NCBI GenBank assembly: GCA_030710605.1
Contig: CP092863.1
Coordinates: forward strand, 121,632,203-121,696,202
DNA: 64,000 bases
Source: Cordylochernes scorpioides
Taxonomy: Eukaryota; Arthropoda; Arachnida; Pseudoscorpiones; Chernetidae
Direction of reading: 5' to 3'
Shown: one piece after another, positions 32,701 to 43,579 of the stretch
Numbering within the stretch: the stretch's first letter is position 1
How the letters are laid out: every line of letters begins with the position of its first letter
Translations under genes and position numbers: made by a program
The notes under the pieces: generated by a model
The model's database searches: none
The model's input: the letters and a program-made list of their open reading frames with translations, nothing else
What the model was told of the DNA's origin: nothing

Positions 32701-33858
32701 ATGGAGCCGAACCAGTATGATGGTGGTGGTGGTGGAGGAGGTCAGCAGACCAACAAAAAGCGGCCGCGTCCTGAGGACGAAGACCTCCTCCCGTCTTCCC
32801 ACAATCAATTCAAGTTCAACAGCACAGCAAGCTTGTTCAACTTTGGGTGCCGGACTTTCGAGGCGATCATTGCGGACACTAGCTTGGACACCCCCGAAAA
32901 AATGCAGATGGCCACCAGAGGACTGATGCTGACTCTCGTCCAAGAGGCAGAACTTCTTCTTGAGGACGCCTTCAAGGGAGCCAGTCTAGGAAGACCCAAT
33001 CCCACAGCCAACATCCCGATCCCCTCCACCTCATTCGCCTCGGTAGTGGCTGAGAAAGAGAAGCCGGTAAGGCCTGCACTTCCGAAGCCCAAAGTGAAAG
33101 CCACATTTGTGAATCTGGCTCCTTCCTTTGAATCGCATGTCGTCGTCAAGTCGGCTGACCCCAAATCCAACCCTAGGGAAATATTAAGGGAAATTCAAAA
33201 GATTCATCCTTCACTAGCGTCATCAAAAGACGTGGTGGCGTCCATAAACACCAACGGCAAGGTTGTTTTCCACACCAAAACGACCCAAATGGCAAAGTCG
33301 CTGGCCTCGGGGCTGACCTCCCTGCCAACGGGTCTAAGCTGCCACGAGCGCCCGGTTATCCTACCGAGATACTGCCTCTTCAGAGTGGACGGGGAGGTGC
33401 GGGACGAGGAGATTTGCGAGAGCCTCCGCTCCAACCACACCGTGCAGTCACTCCAGGGAAAACGTGACATCAAGGTAGTCCATCGATCGAAGAATGCGGC
33501 ACACAACACCAGTACAGTGTTCATCGAAGTGGACATCCAAGTCGCCGAAATCCTCGGTCAACATGGACGTATCCCTGTGGCAGGTCTAATGCACAGGTAT
33601 GAGCGCAGTCATACTTTAAAACAATGCTTCCGTTGCTGTGGCTTCGGCCACCGCGCGTCTGCCTGTCCAGCTGCCCATCCAATCTGTTATCGCTGCGGCT
33701 CTGCAGAGCATGAGGGCTTCCAATGCTCGGTCGAGCCAAGCCAAAGCCGCTGCTGCCGCTCCAGCAAAAAGTCTGGAGCTCCCATCAACCACTTTGCCAC
33801 CTCACCTTCCTGTCCCTTTGTAAAAGAGAGAATAGCCCGAACAAGAAACAATGTCTAG
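32701..33858 (+). CDS. LINE ORF1 protein (Gag-like, zinc knuckles)
   Basis: A 385-residue nucleic-acid-binding protein that should coat the LINE RNA. The N-terminus is rich in Gly and charged residues (a poly-Gly run at residues 8-14, then KKRPRPEDED). The middle part (about 150-290) is folded-looking and ends in the zinc-knuckle block. CFRCCGFGHRASAC (about residues 313-326) and CYRCGSAEHEGFQC (about 334-347) are two CX2CX4HX4C knuckles, typical of I/R1/Jockey-group ORF1. The ATG at 32701 is the first in frame. The stop overlaps the ORF2 start by 8 bases. No breaks seen. Confidence 0.88.
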   Translation: MEPNQYDGGGGGGGQQTNKKRPRPEDEDLLPSSHNQFKFNSTASLFNFGCRTFEAIIADTSLDTPEKMQMATRGLMLTLVQEAELLLEDAFKGASLGRPNPTANIPIPSTSFASVVAEKEKPVRPALPKPKVKATFVNLAPSFESHVVVKSADPKSNPREILREIQKIHPSLASSKDVVASINTNGKVVFHTKTTQMAKSLASGLTSLPTGLSCHERPVILPRYCLFRVDGEVRDEEICESLRSNHTVQSLQGKRDIKVVHRSKNAAHNTSTVFIEVDIQVAEILGQHGRIPVAGLMHRYERSHTLKQCFRCCGFGHRASACPAAHPICYRCGSAEHEGFQCSVEPSQSRCCRSSKKSGAPINHFATSPSCPFVKERIARTRNNV

Positions 33859-36800
33859 GCCATTGCGTGTCCTGCAGGTGAACGCTAGAAAATCACCAAC
33901 TGCCATTCTTGAAATTGCAAATTTGGCAAATTCGACACAGGCCGACATCGTGCTCCTGCAAGAACTCCCAACTAACTTCTTCTGGCCCACACCTGGGTTT
34001 CAAGCATTTTTTGTCCCTGGCGCCTACATCCCCTCGGGAATAGTGGCACGTAGCAACCTTCATCCCATCCCTCTAACCTCCCCAGACACCGCCATAACCT
34101 CCATAGCCATATGTCTAGAGCAGAGTATCATCGCGGTGTACTCGGCCTACTGGCACGGCCTTAGAGCTGCCGAGGATTTCATCCCTCTTCTGGAAGATAC
34201 AATAAGACGGGCCTCTCTTCCAGTAATCCTGGGTATGGACACTAACGCCCACTCTCCTACCTGGGGTATAGGTGCGAGGTTGGACTTCCGGGGTGCTAAT
34301 CTGGAAGAATTCGCCAGCTTCAATGATCTTCATTTCTTGGGACCCCCTGTGATCTCTACCTGGTCAAATGGGTCCTTGTCTTCTTCTATAGATGTCACTC
34401 TGGCCTCCAGCTCTATGGCTATCCATGCCACTAGGGGTTTATTAGGTGAGATGGCCTTCACTGACCATATACCTATCTGGACTACATTCCTAGACATGGT
34501 CAATAACGAGACGAACTCCTCCTGGGTTGAATCCTCATGTAAAGAACAGACCTTTAAATCCTTCCTAAACTCTTCTCTCTACCAGGTAACTGCCCAATTG
34601 AACGAGGCCTCTACCCCAGAAGATATTGACAGGGTGGTCGTCCTTCTGACTTCCATCCTGCAATCAGCTTGTGACTCTTCCATGAGGAGACGCTCCAATA
34701 CTACAAGACCGTCAAAGCCGTGGTGGACCCCCGAACTGAGTCGGATCAGAAGGTTTGTTATCTCCCTCCGCCGTTGCAGTCAGAGTGTCCGGAGTCCTAT
34801 TAGGAACTTCTTCCGCGGTTTATACCGAGCGTGCCATAATCGACTGAAGGCGGCTATACGGAAAGCTAAAAGTAAATCCTGGTTTAATCTCTGCGAGGAG
34901 GTGTCACCCGCATCCTGGAGTGCCATACATCGATTTATCGCCCGGGGTCGCGGCTCCCCCAGAGGTCCGCCACTTCTCAAACATGATGACGGCTCTCCTT
35001 ACAATCCTCATGAGACTTGCCAGGCCGTGTTAAATCACTTTTTCCTACCTGACACCAGACCTCACCCGCAAAGGAATGTAATTTCTGCGCACTCAGACGA
35101 ACCTGAATTCAAACCCTGGGAAGTTTTGCGAGCCATTCATCGCTGTGGAAAAAGGAAAGCCCCGGGCCCCGACGGTCTTGGTTCGAAGTGCCTAGACCTG
35201 GGCGGCCCTTCCTTGCAATTCCTGCTGGCCGAATTGTTCACCAAATGCCTTCGTATGGGCCACTTCCCCCGTCCATGGAAAGAAGGCCGCCTCATACTTC
35301 TGCCTAAATCCTCCAATTCAGCCACCAGTCAGCTGGAGAAATACAGACCTATTACTTTATTGAACACTATGGCCAAAGTCTTCGAGAGATGTATCCTGGC
35401 CAGACTTCAGTGGCTCGCGGATCGTCACGGATGGTTCTTTGAAGATCAATACGGTTTTGTAAATGGTCGTTCTGCGGAAGATGCACTGGCAAGTATCACC
35501 CAATTCATTGAAGAAAGACAAGCTCACTGGAGGAAAACTCTTGTCATCAGCTTGGATATCAGTAAGGCCTTCGACACTGTTTGGAGGCCGGCAATTATTC
35601 AAAATCTTGAACGCCTAAATTGCCCAGAGTATATCACCGGCTTAGTAAAAAGCTTTTTGGAAGACCGGAGGGTCTCTTATTCAGCTTGGACAGCAACAGA
35701 GTGTACATCCTCCCAGCTCGGCACTCCCCAGGGTTCAGCGCTAAGTCCTTTCCTGTGGAACATAGTTGCTCGGACCATCTTCACCCTTCCCTCCATCAAA
35801 GATAGCCGATTAATAGCTTACGCGGACGACTTCACCCTTATGATTCAGGTTCGTGGTCGCCTGCCGGTCTCTGCCACCAACAACTTCTTGGAAAGGTTGA
35901 CATCTTGGTGCACGATGTGCGGTCTTAATATAAACCCCAGTAAGACTCAAGCTTGCCTGTTCCAATGGCGTAATGTTCACCCCAACTCCGAGACAGGGCT
36001 TAAAATCCTTGGTCAACCTTTAAACATCAAGAAGACAATCACAATCTTGGGAGTAGAATTGGACCAGACCCGCGGATTTGTCGCCCACCTATGCAAGATC
36101 ACACGTAGATGCAGATCAATAATCCCACGACTCACCAACTCCATAAAGGGTAAATTTGGAATCTCCTTTTCAGCTGGAACTAGGATTTTCGACGCGGTGG
36201 TGGTACCTGCCTTCCTTTACGGAGCGTCAGCATGGGGACGTCGTACTCTCTCCAGCGAAGGCATTAGGCAGCTTAGGAGCCTTCACTACAATTTTGCGAA
36301 ACGCGTACTGAGAGGAGGTCCTCGCACGCCAACAGTCTCAGCTATCTCCATCACTGGCAGCCCTCCTCTCGATATTATTGTTAGGTATCGTACGGCGTTC
36401 CTAAAGGAAATCAATGAAGGAAATTTTGAATCTAGACCAGGCCCTGGTTCTTTGCCATACCCTCCAGATAGACGTCAATTGTCTTTCAGTCAAAGCATCG
36501 AGGAGATAACAACACCCATAATATATACAGACGGATCAAAAAATGAGGCTGGGGTGGGCGCTGCAATTGTTCCCTCATCAGAAGATCAGCAGACCGTTCT
36601 CTTACGGCTCCATCCAGACTGCTCAGCCTTCCAGGCTGAACTTCTGGCAATACGCTGGGCGGTCCGTCTGGTGGAGGAAGGTTATTCTAGAGAGGAAATC
36701 ACTATCGCGTCGGACTGCAAATCAGCTCTGTCAGCCATATGTACGTCAGGTCCAGTTCGATCGACCTTAGTTGCTGAGATTGTTCTCGCACTGAACACCA

Positions 36801-37351
36801 ACCAAAATGTAAAGCTGTGTTGGGTGCCGGGTCACTGCGGCATCGATGGGAACGAAAGAGCAGACAAAGCTGCTAAGAACGCGGCCGTTTCTACCTTAGA
36901 GCCAACATTTTCCATCCTGCCTAGAAGCCTGGCCCGTAACCACTCACGGACGGCAACCCTAGACGCATGGACGGAGGTTTATTGCCGGGACCACTCCAAC
37001 AGGCACTTGAGGAGAATAGCCCATACTCCAGACCGGTTGCTCCAATTCCTCCCTAAGGTCCGTCCTGGAGAAGTCACCACCACCTTACTTACAGGACATG
37101 GCCATGTTCGGGCAGACTTGGTTCTCTGGCAGCCCGGGGAAGACCCATCTTGCCCACATTGTATGGAGGAACAACAGACTGTGGACCACCTTCTGTTCAG
37201 ATGCCCTGCTTTCATGCGTCACAGAATGCAGACAGCCCTGCTGCTTGGGAGGACCTCCTTCGACACAGTCTCTTTGGCTGGACTCCCGGATTCCCTGCAG
37301 GCATGGAACTTCTTGACCAGCTGGTTCGGCCCTGCAATTGGCTTGGTATAG
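33851..37351 (+). CDS. LINE ORF2 polyprotein: endonuclease, reverse transcriptase, RNase H
   Basis: A 1166-residue protein for target-primed reverse transcription. Domains in order: APE-type endonuclease (about 1-230) with GMDTNAHSPTWG, SIDVTLAS and FTDHIPI; reverse transcriptase (about 430-750) with KAPGPDGLG, YRPITLLNTMAKVFER, SLDISKAFDTVW, GTPQGSALSP and the catalytic YADD at about 656; RNase H (about 888-1010) with YTDGSKNEAGVG, ELLAIRWA, SDCKSAL and WVPGHCGIDGNERAD; and a C-terminal CPHCMEEQQTVDHLLFRC zinc motif. RNase H plus APE endonuclease points to the I/R1 group. The ATG overlaps ORF1's last codons (ATGTCTAG), which suggests termination-reinitiation. No stop or frameshift is seen. 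Confidence 0.92.
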   Translation: MSRPLRVLQVNARKSPTAILEIANLANSTQADIVLLQELPTNFFWPTPGFQAFFVPGAYIPSGIVARSNLHPIPLTSPDTAITSIAICLEQSIIAVYSAYWHGLRAAEDFIPLLEDTIRRASLPVILGMDTNAHSPTWGIGARLDFRGANLEEFASFNDLHFLGPPVISTWSNGSLSSSIDVTLASSSMAIHATRGLLGEMAFTDHIPIWTTFLDMVNNETNSSWVESSCKEQTFKSFLNSSLYQVTAQLNEASTPEDIDRVVVLLTSILQSACDSSMRRRSNTTRPSKPWWTPELSRIRRFVISLRRCSQSVRSPIRNFFRGLYRACHNRLKAAIRKAKSKSWFNLCEEVSPASWSAIHRFIARGRGSPRGPPLLKHDDGSPYNPHETCQAVLNHFFLPDTRPHPQRNVISAHSDEPEFKPWEVLRAIHRCGKRKAPGPDGLGSKCLDLGGPSLQFLLAELFTKCLRMGHFPRPWKEGRLILLPKSSNSATSQLEKYRPITLLNTMAKVFERCILARLQWLADRHGWFFEDQYGFVNGRSAEDALASITQFIEERQAHWRKTLVISLDISKAFDTVWRPAIIQNLERLNCPEYITGLVKSFLEDRRVSYSAWTATECTSSQLGTPQGSALSPFLWNIVARTIFTLPSIKDSRLIAYADDFTLMIQVRGRLPVSATNNFLERLTSWCTMCGLNINPSKTQACLFQWRNVHPNSETGLKILGQPLNIKKTITILGVELDQTRGFVAHLCKITRRCRSIIPRLTNSIKGKFGISFSAGTRIFDAVVVPAFLYGASAWGRRTLSSEGIRQLRSLHYNFAKRVLRGGPRTPTVSAISITGSPPLDIIVRYRTAFLKEINEGNFESRPGPGSLPYPPDRRQLSFSQSIEEITTPIIYTDGSKNEAGVGAAIVPSSEDQQTVLLRLHPDCSAFQAELLAIRWAVRLVEEGYSREEITIASDCKSALSAICTSGPVRSTLVAEIVLALNTNQNVKLCWVPGHCGIDGNERADKAAKNAAVSTLEPTFSILPRSLARNHSRTATLDAWTEVYCRDHSNRHLRRIAHTPDRLLQFLPKVRPGEVTTTLLTGHGHVRADLVLWQPGEDPSCPHCMEEQQTVDHLLFRCPAFMRHRMQTALLLGRTSFDTVSLAGLPDSLQAWNFLTSWFGPAIGLV

Positions 37352-37490
37352 ATATAGTCTAGAGTGGCTGGTTTCTACTGGTTAGCTGGACAGCCCGGGC
37401 AGTTGGCCTTTTTTGCGCTCCAGGGGCCCGGGGAACCCTTATTTCTCTCTCTTGTGAAATAAATTGAATGTTTGAAAATAACTATTGATA

Positions 37491-38053
37491 TCAATACACG
37501 ATTTTTGAAATGTTAATATAGTACCAAAAATTATGATGGCACTACTAATAGGATTTCGTGCTATAAGGAATGTATAGTTTCTTGACTAATTGTCGACACA
37601 TAGAGGGGAGTGACAAAATATATTTGTCGTACTTTATTCCAAATATCCTATGGGTTTGTCAAATGTTATCATTGTTTATTATACTGTACATAATTTTGAA
37701 AATGTATCCCCTCCAAAAAAATCATTTTTAAATCGACCTTTTGCGTTGAAAAACGTGGTAGTAAAATCATTTTGCATTATTTTTTGCGCAAAATATCTAA
37801 AGTTGGGGGGGATAGCGAGATTATTCCTTATGCTATTTCTTCTAATGAGCGAAAAGCGATAAACTAAACATAAGGGGTAAAATTGGGTATACCAGTGTTA
37901 TATAATGTGGGCAAATGACAAACAAAAAAATTACTGTTTACAGAAAAAAAAGAGTCAAGATGTGAGGACAGCATTTATTTTTTCCATAACCCAAAACAAA
38001 GAGCTGCAAAATGTAACACATGAGGTAATTGCCTTCTCTCTTGTATTAGGTCA
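37491..38053. other. Non-coding flank of the HTH/DDE transposon
   Basis: AT-rich sequence between the LINE and the transposase stop. It is probably the 3' untranslated part of the minus-strand transposon. No gene is seen. Confidence 0.45.
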
Positions 38054-38643
38054 CAATCCTTGCTCAATGTGGGGCCTTTCATTCTCAAACACCGCCTGCA
38101 GACGATAGATGACAGAATGGTCACAATTAAATAGTTGAAATTTATAAAACGTGCCATCTGATAGAACCCTTCAACATGGCCAATGTGGTAGGCCGGCATC
38201 GATAAAAACGCGACTTAATGTACCCCCATAACCGAAATTGTAAGGCGTCAAGTCTGGTGATATTGGAGGCCACTGGTATATAAAGTGGCGACTTATCAAC
38301 GAATTCCACCGAACGTATCCTTCAGCAATTGTTTGGCACCGCGGGAGATATGAGGAGGTCCTCCATCTTGCATGAATGTTATTTCGCTTAGTGCTTGTCT
38401 GTCCTGCAATATGGGAATAACCTTTTCTCTCAAAAGTTGAACATAACGTTCACCAGTTACGAAAACGGTTTTAAAAGTTCATCCATTGATTTTTTCAAAG
38501 AAAAATGGTCCAATAATAAAAGAAGAAGTGAACCCACACAAAACTGTAACTCTGTGCTGATGAAGTGGTATTTCTGTAAAAATCCTAGGGTTTTCTGTTG
38601 CCAAAATGAGGCAGTTTTGAATGTTAAATTCTCCCTTTATATA

Positions 38644-39929
38644 CCAGGTCTATTAGTATGAAACGCGAAAATGGGCGCCAGAGGCCGCTGTGCAACTTTA
38701 TTTGAGCCGACGGTGGCGCTGTTGTAGGCGTTTTGTTCTTTGACTCACGTGGCATCAGCATGCGTGCCGTTTTAGAAAAATTCAAATCGGGAAAATTTTC
38801 TGGAGCCCGTGGAAAATGGCGATTTCCGAGCCAAAAAGTGCCCATTTGCGGGAAGTTTTGTTGTTCGCCTTCAACTGGAAGAAAAAGGCCACTGAAACCC
38901 ACCGAATGCTCGAGAAGGTTCACGGTGACCACGCTCTGAGCAAATCGCAGTGTTTCAGGTGGTTTAAAAAATTCCAAAGTGGAGATTTTGAACTTGATAA
39001 TGAACCACGTGGAAAACCGCACCAAAAGTTCGAGGACGCTGAACTGCAAGCTTTGTTGGTTGAGGACAGTACCCAAATGCAGGAGAAACTCGCAAAGCAG
39101 CTCCAGGTGTCTCAAGGTGCTGTTTCACTACGTTTAAACAGCCTCGGAATGACCCAAAAGCTTTCCAGATGGGTCCCACACTAGTTGAGCGAAAGGCAGC
39201 AATAAAGGCGTCTGGTAACCTGCGAAGGGCTTCTCGCCAGGCATGAAAAGAAGTCATTTTTGCACCGAACCGTAACTTCTGGTGAGAAATGGATCCACTT
39301 CAGCAATCCTACGCGCCAAAAGTCGTAGGGCCTGCCCGACCAATTTCCAAAACAGACGCCTAGGCCCAATCGCTTCGGAAAAAATGCAATGCTTTGCATA
39401 TGATGGGACCAGACCGGCGTAGTATATTTCGAGCTCCTGAAACCTGGCAAAATGGTCAATACTAGTCGCTACGAACAACAAATGCACAGTTTGAGAGAGG
39501 CGTTGAATGAAAAAAGACCGGAATGGCGTGAAAGGCACAACATCCTGATACTGCAGCATGACAACGCTCCAGCCCACAACGCTACGGTGGTCAAAAACAC
39601 CACAAAAGACTTGAGCTGGGAACTCTTACCCCACCCGCTGTACTCACCAGACTTAGCGCCGTCGGACTACCACCTTTTCACATCTTTAGGACACGCCCTA
39701 TAAAAACAGGAATTTTCGAACTCAGCCATACTCCGAAAATGACTTGTTGACTGGTTCGACTCAAAAGGAATAGAAATTTTCAGACAAGGAATTCGAAAAT
39801 TGCCTGAAAAGTGGTCCGAGTGTATAGCTAATCAGGGCAATTACTTTGAATAAAAAATCTTTTGTTGTATGGAATTGGTGAACTTTTGAATTCACTGAAA
39901 ATTTTCGCGTTTCATACTAATAGACCTGG
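38644..39929 (+). mobile_element. Mariner element, 1286 bp
   Basis: Ends are perfect 28-bp inverted repeats beginning CCAGGTCTATTAGTATGAAA, flanked by TA on both sides. The length is normal for mariner. It sits inside the DDE transposase gene, whose two halves continue on either side in the same frame register once the element is removed. Confidence 0.95.
38816..39853 (+). pseudogene. Mariner transposase, broken
   Basis: Starts MAISEPKSAHLREVLLF. The N-terminal half has the two HTH motifs of mariner (THRMLEKVHGDHALSKSQCF and VSQGAVSLRLNSLGM) and the WVPH linker, directly followed by a stop at 39182. After frameshifts, the catalytic part shows SGEKWIHFSNPT, which lacks the usual first Asp, then LQHDNAPAHNA and YSPDLAPSDYHLF with the other two Asp residues. 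It ends near NQGNYFE. The family norm is about 345 residues, DD34D. It is inactive. Confidence 0.9.
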
Positions 39930-40441
39930 TAAAAGTGAGCATCATCTGTTCTTAGAACATTTGACAGCCAGTTTTCATCAATATCAATTTGCCGGAAAAC
40001 CCATGCAGCGAATTCTTGACGCTTCTCAAAATCGCCTACTTTCAACTCGTGAAAACTTTGAATTTTGTTAGGATATTTTTATAGAAAAATTCTAAATGTG
40101 TGTTCTCTCCAAACTGTTCCATACGAAATCCCCGTTTGTCGAGAAACTTGTCTAGCACTTACTTCTCCATACGGGGATAACGTTTCAATAGCTTCAGCAT
40201 TCTGCAAAACCGTAACAGCCACTGACTTGCATGTCGATGGTCTTCCACTCCGAGGTTTTGCTTCCAGAGATCCAGTTTCCTCAAAACGTTTAATCAATCG
40301 CTTTAGAGAGTAGCAACTCATTGGTCCTTTACCGCTTCGAATATCTTTAAAGTAACGAAACGCTCGTAAAGCTTCAGTGGCAGATTCTGAATCACAATTT
40401 AAAAAATTCACCAAGAGTGCTTTATCCTGTAGTGACGGCAT

Positions 40442-40600
40442 TCCAAGTGGAAGGGGAGAAGTTCGACCACACCTCCTTGCGGTCCCCCCTGGACCTTTGG
40501 TATATTTGACCAAATTCTGGTTCGTTTCCAAGATGACTAACGTTGCAACGGCACCCATTTTCAAATGAAGAGCAAAACTGATATCTCCAGTAATGCTACC
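40442..40600 (-). repeat. Leader region of HTH/DDE transposon
   Basis: It matches 25785-25905 and the reverse of 6331-6532 (CCACACCTCCTTGCGGTCC and TATTTGACCAAATTCTGGT). The frame of the transposase stays open through it up to a possible MKMGAVATL start at 40564. Whether this is coding leader or untranslated region cannot be told. Confidence 0.6.
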
Positions 40601-40699
40601 GCGTCCGGGGTAAACGCCGCGTCAGGAGCTGCAGCTCGAGCTCATGATTAGAAATCTACTACGAGGACACAAGTCAATCTACTACAACTCAATCTAAAT

Positions 40700-42616
40700 G
40701 GTACCCAGAGAAAAATAAAGAGATGACTTGTCTTCTTTGTGACAACAATGTACATATTAATTGTACTCAGGAGACAAATTTGAATCAGATTCTGAGTTCA
40801 ATATCAAAGATTATACAACACTACGAATGGACAGACCGGGAAAATTCGGAGGAGGACTTGCCGTTTTGATTAAAACTCTAGAAATCAAATTTAAGGAAAT
40901 CGCCTATAATCAGAGTAAGCCTAGAGAAGGCACGACAGAAGCTCAGGCAATAGAAATCTATCTTACAGGTAAAACAATTCCAATCATAAATGTTTATCAC
41001 CACGATAATACTAGCATAAATACAGGCCTGATAGAGAGATTAAGTGAAACGTCTTCGGATATCGCAATCATACTTGGTGATTTTAACGCCGAAAGACCAA
41101 CTTGGGGATCACCTGTCCAGGATAACAAAGGTCAGCAGGTTGAGGACATGCTAACCGACCTCGACCTCACGCCGTTAAATAACGAAAAGAACACCTATCT
41201 ATCCAAGTCCACAGGCACAGAATCCGCAATAGACATCACAGCGATAAATTACAACATCGCACCCACAACACAATGGAAAATTCTGAAAAGTGCAATCAGT
41301 GACCACAGACCAATTTTAACAACCCTAAAATTCAAAATTGAGAATTTCCAACAGAATAGAAGAACACTGGGAAAAAAACAGAAAAGCCTGAAGAACTGTG
41401 CAACGAAGAATTAAATCACAGAACGATTGACAAAAAATTGGAAAAATTCTCTTTGAACATATCCAAAGCTGCAAAAGTATCGATACCTAGAGGTAGACGT
41501 AAAGACCTGTGAATAATTTACTGGAAGGACCACAATATCGAGGCAATGATTGCAGAGAGAGACAATAAAAAATGAACTTCTTAAAACAAATAAAACAGAA
41601 GAAATCATAAAGGAACTCATTGAAATTAATCACAAAATAGAACAAGAAATTTGGATATTCAAACAAGAAAAATGGGCAGAATTCTGCGAAAAAAATGGAT
41701 CCAAAAAAGGAAAGCCATCACTGGAATATAATTAGTGTTATAAAACAATCAAAACCAACACTAATCCTCCAATACTCTAACCGATATGAACAGCGAGAAC
41801 GAACAAACAGATGGCTGACATAATTGCTGAATATCTTTCAAGCACTTCCAGACTCAGCTATAGGAATGAAGGCAGGACTCTAAAAAATAATATAAACAAG
41901 TTAGTTAAACAAGCAAGAAATTACCATCAACAAGATATTTACTCGAGAGACTTCACACTGAATGAGCTAAATTCATCAAAAGGAAAGTTAAATCCAAGAT
42001 GTCACCTGGAGATGCTCTAATCTTTGGTCAAATGATTAGACACTTTGGAGACGAAGCTAAAAATCAACTCCTACGAATACTGAACATTTCATGGCAAACT
42101 GGTAAACTACCAAAGAATTGGAAGATATCAATTATAGTGCCAATACTGAAACCAAACAAAGATGCTAAGGAATGCAAGAACTATCGGCCAATTGCTCTTA
42201 CCAGAATACTTTGTAAAATAACAGAATGAATTATCCACTCTAGGCTCATAGTCTGGCTCACTAACAATAATAAAATAAACTTCTACCAAACTGCCTAAAG
42301 ATCCAGACACTGTACAACTGATAAACTGTTCTACTTCTGTCAATCAATAATAGATTTCAAGGAAAAACCGCCAAAGAAGACAACGGCCGTATTCCTGGAT
42401 ATGACCTCAGCTTTTGATCGAGTGTAGAAATTATTTGAAAGGCTGCACAACATCGGAGTAAGAGGAAAAACCTTAATCTGGATTGCAGACTTCTTAAGGG
42501 GAAGAAGGATAAAGGTTCGGGGCAATGGAACATTTTCCAAGGACCGAAGAACATGGGCTGGTGTACCTCAGGGATCTGTGCTCAGTCCTCTACTCTTCTC
42601 GCTATATAGTAACCGT
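40700..42616 (+). pseudogene. LINE remnant: endonuclease and partial reverse transcriptase
   Basis: AT-rich and broken, unlike the LINE at 32690. The endonuclease frame (40761-41414) has GGLAVLIKT, ILGDFNAERPTWGS, AIDITAIN and ISDHRPILTTL. Later pieces in other frames hold GKLPKNWKISIIVPILKP with CKNYRPIALT (42080-42229), an AKEDNGRIPGYDLSF-like region, and GVPQGSVLSPLLFS (about 42560-42605). The Gypsy LTR cuts it just before the YADD motif, and I see no continuation after the Gypsy. It is of the Jockey/I type by motif, with at least four frame breaks. Confidence 0.78.
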
Positions 42617-42752
42617 TGTTTATGTAAATAGATGAATATTATTTGTATTATTTTAAGCCTCATTATGTAAAAATATATGTATATATAAATTGGACATTTG
42701 TTGTTGTCCATGGTCAAGTTTGAGCTCTTGTACGTCTAATTACGACACAACA
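42617..42752 (+). repeat. Gypsy 5' LTR
   Basis: TGTTTATGTAAATAGATGAA is shared with the 3' LTR (48061 on). The end is placed at ACACAACA. TGGCGACGAGGATG, a likely primer-binding region, follows within a few bases. Confidence 0.7.
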
Positions 42753-42947
42753 AAAGTGGCGACGAGGATGCGCGATCTACAGAGCCAGTAAAAAGCTGAG
42801 GAAAACGGCGTCTATGCAAGTATAACAACTACATCTTTTAAACAAATCTGACTCTCGGATTATGGAGAGGAAAAATAGGAAAATGGGTTAAGATTACATC
42901 TTTTAAACTATCTGGATCAAGAAAACAAAGGAGTAGAAAAGATCAGC

Positions 42948-43507
42948 ATGACAAGTTCAAAGTTAATAGTACCTTTTAGATGCTATAGCCCAGTGGAGGA
43001 CACTTCGATATGTTTGTACAAAAATTTGAGGCTTTCTTTTTGGCATCTGAAGGAGGATATTAAAGTGCTGATTTTTACCTCGCTACCAGATTCTGAAACT
43101 TTGAAGCAGGGAAACGACATTTTCTTAATGGTCTAATGAAAGATCAACCCTATGATACTATCATTCAAAGAATTAAGCTGCATTTGGATCCAAAGAAGAA
43201 AGTGATACCACAGCGATGCAGATTTTTAAAGAGAATTCAACAGGAAGGAGAATCAATTTCGGAATATCTTAGAGAATTGAAAGATTTGGCAATAAATTGT
43301 AATTTCGTCGATATGTTGGGAACCATGATGCGAGACCGTTTTGTGGCTGGAATCAAGTCGGAAATCCTGCAAAAGAAGCTAATACAAGAGGACGACGATG
43401 TCACCCTGGATAAAGTTTTTTCAGTGGCGATCTCGTTCGAATTGGCGGAGATAAACACAAGAGAATTACAAGATAAATTAGTGGTCAAGATATCCCCTGT
43501 GAATTGA
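42948..43507 (+). pseudogene. Gypsy gag
   Basis: Two frames meet at about 43136. The second has a typical retrotransposon capsid pattern: PQRCRFLKRIQQEGESISEY, LRELKDLAINCNF and DRFVAGIKSEILQKKLIQ. The shift between the two frames breaks it. Confidence 0.75.
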
Positions 43508-43579
43508 AAGGATAAAAAGGGTGAGTACAATAATAGTACGGCGCATTATAGGCCTTTCAGGCAAAGGCAAAATAGTGTG

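Larger units (their letters stand above)
32690..37481 (+). mobile_element. Full-length LINE, I/R1-type with RNase H
   Basis: Two long overlapping frames followed by a short 3' region ending AAATAAATTGAATG and GAAAATAA. CTATTGATA occurs at 32681-32689 and again at 37482-37490, a possible 9-bp target duplication. If so, the 5' leader before ORF1 is only about 11 bases, so slight 5' truncation is possible. Both frames are open, so this may be a recently active copy. Codon use is much more GC-rich than the flanks. Confidence 0.88.
38054..40441 (-). pseudogene. HTH/DDE transposase (Tc1/mariner superfamily), split by mariner
   Basis: Minus strand. The N-terminal part (40441 down to 39930) starts MPSLQDKALLVNF and holds a helix-turn-helix with SLKRLIKRFEETGSLEAKP and VSRQTGISYGTVWR. 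It is then interrupted by the mariner at 38644-39929. Just upstream of the break is RTDDAHF, the first catalytic Asp region. The C-terminal part (38641 down to 38054) has QDGGPPHISRGA, then WPPISPDLTPYNFGYGG, and a typical end near ENERPHIEQGL. These motifs fit the arthropod-common transposases with a DUF4817-like HTH. Besides the mariner, stops and frameshifts lie near 38475 and 38290, so it is dead. It may be the original gene of the long-TIR element. Confidence 0.8.

Noticed and set aside
32591-32926. 111-residue open frame overlapping the LINE start
   Set aside because: Shadow of ORF1 in another frame; its N-terminal part is in flanking sequence.
33204-33536. Minus-strand frames opposite the LINE
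   Set aside because: Antisense shadows of the GC-rich ORF1 and ORF2 without any motif.
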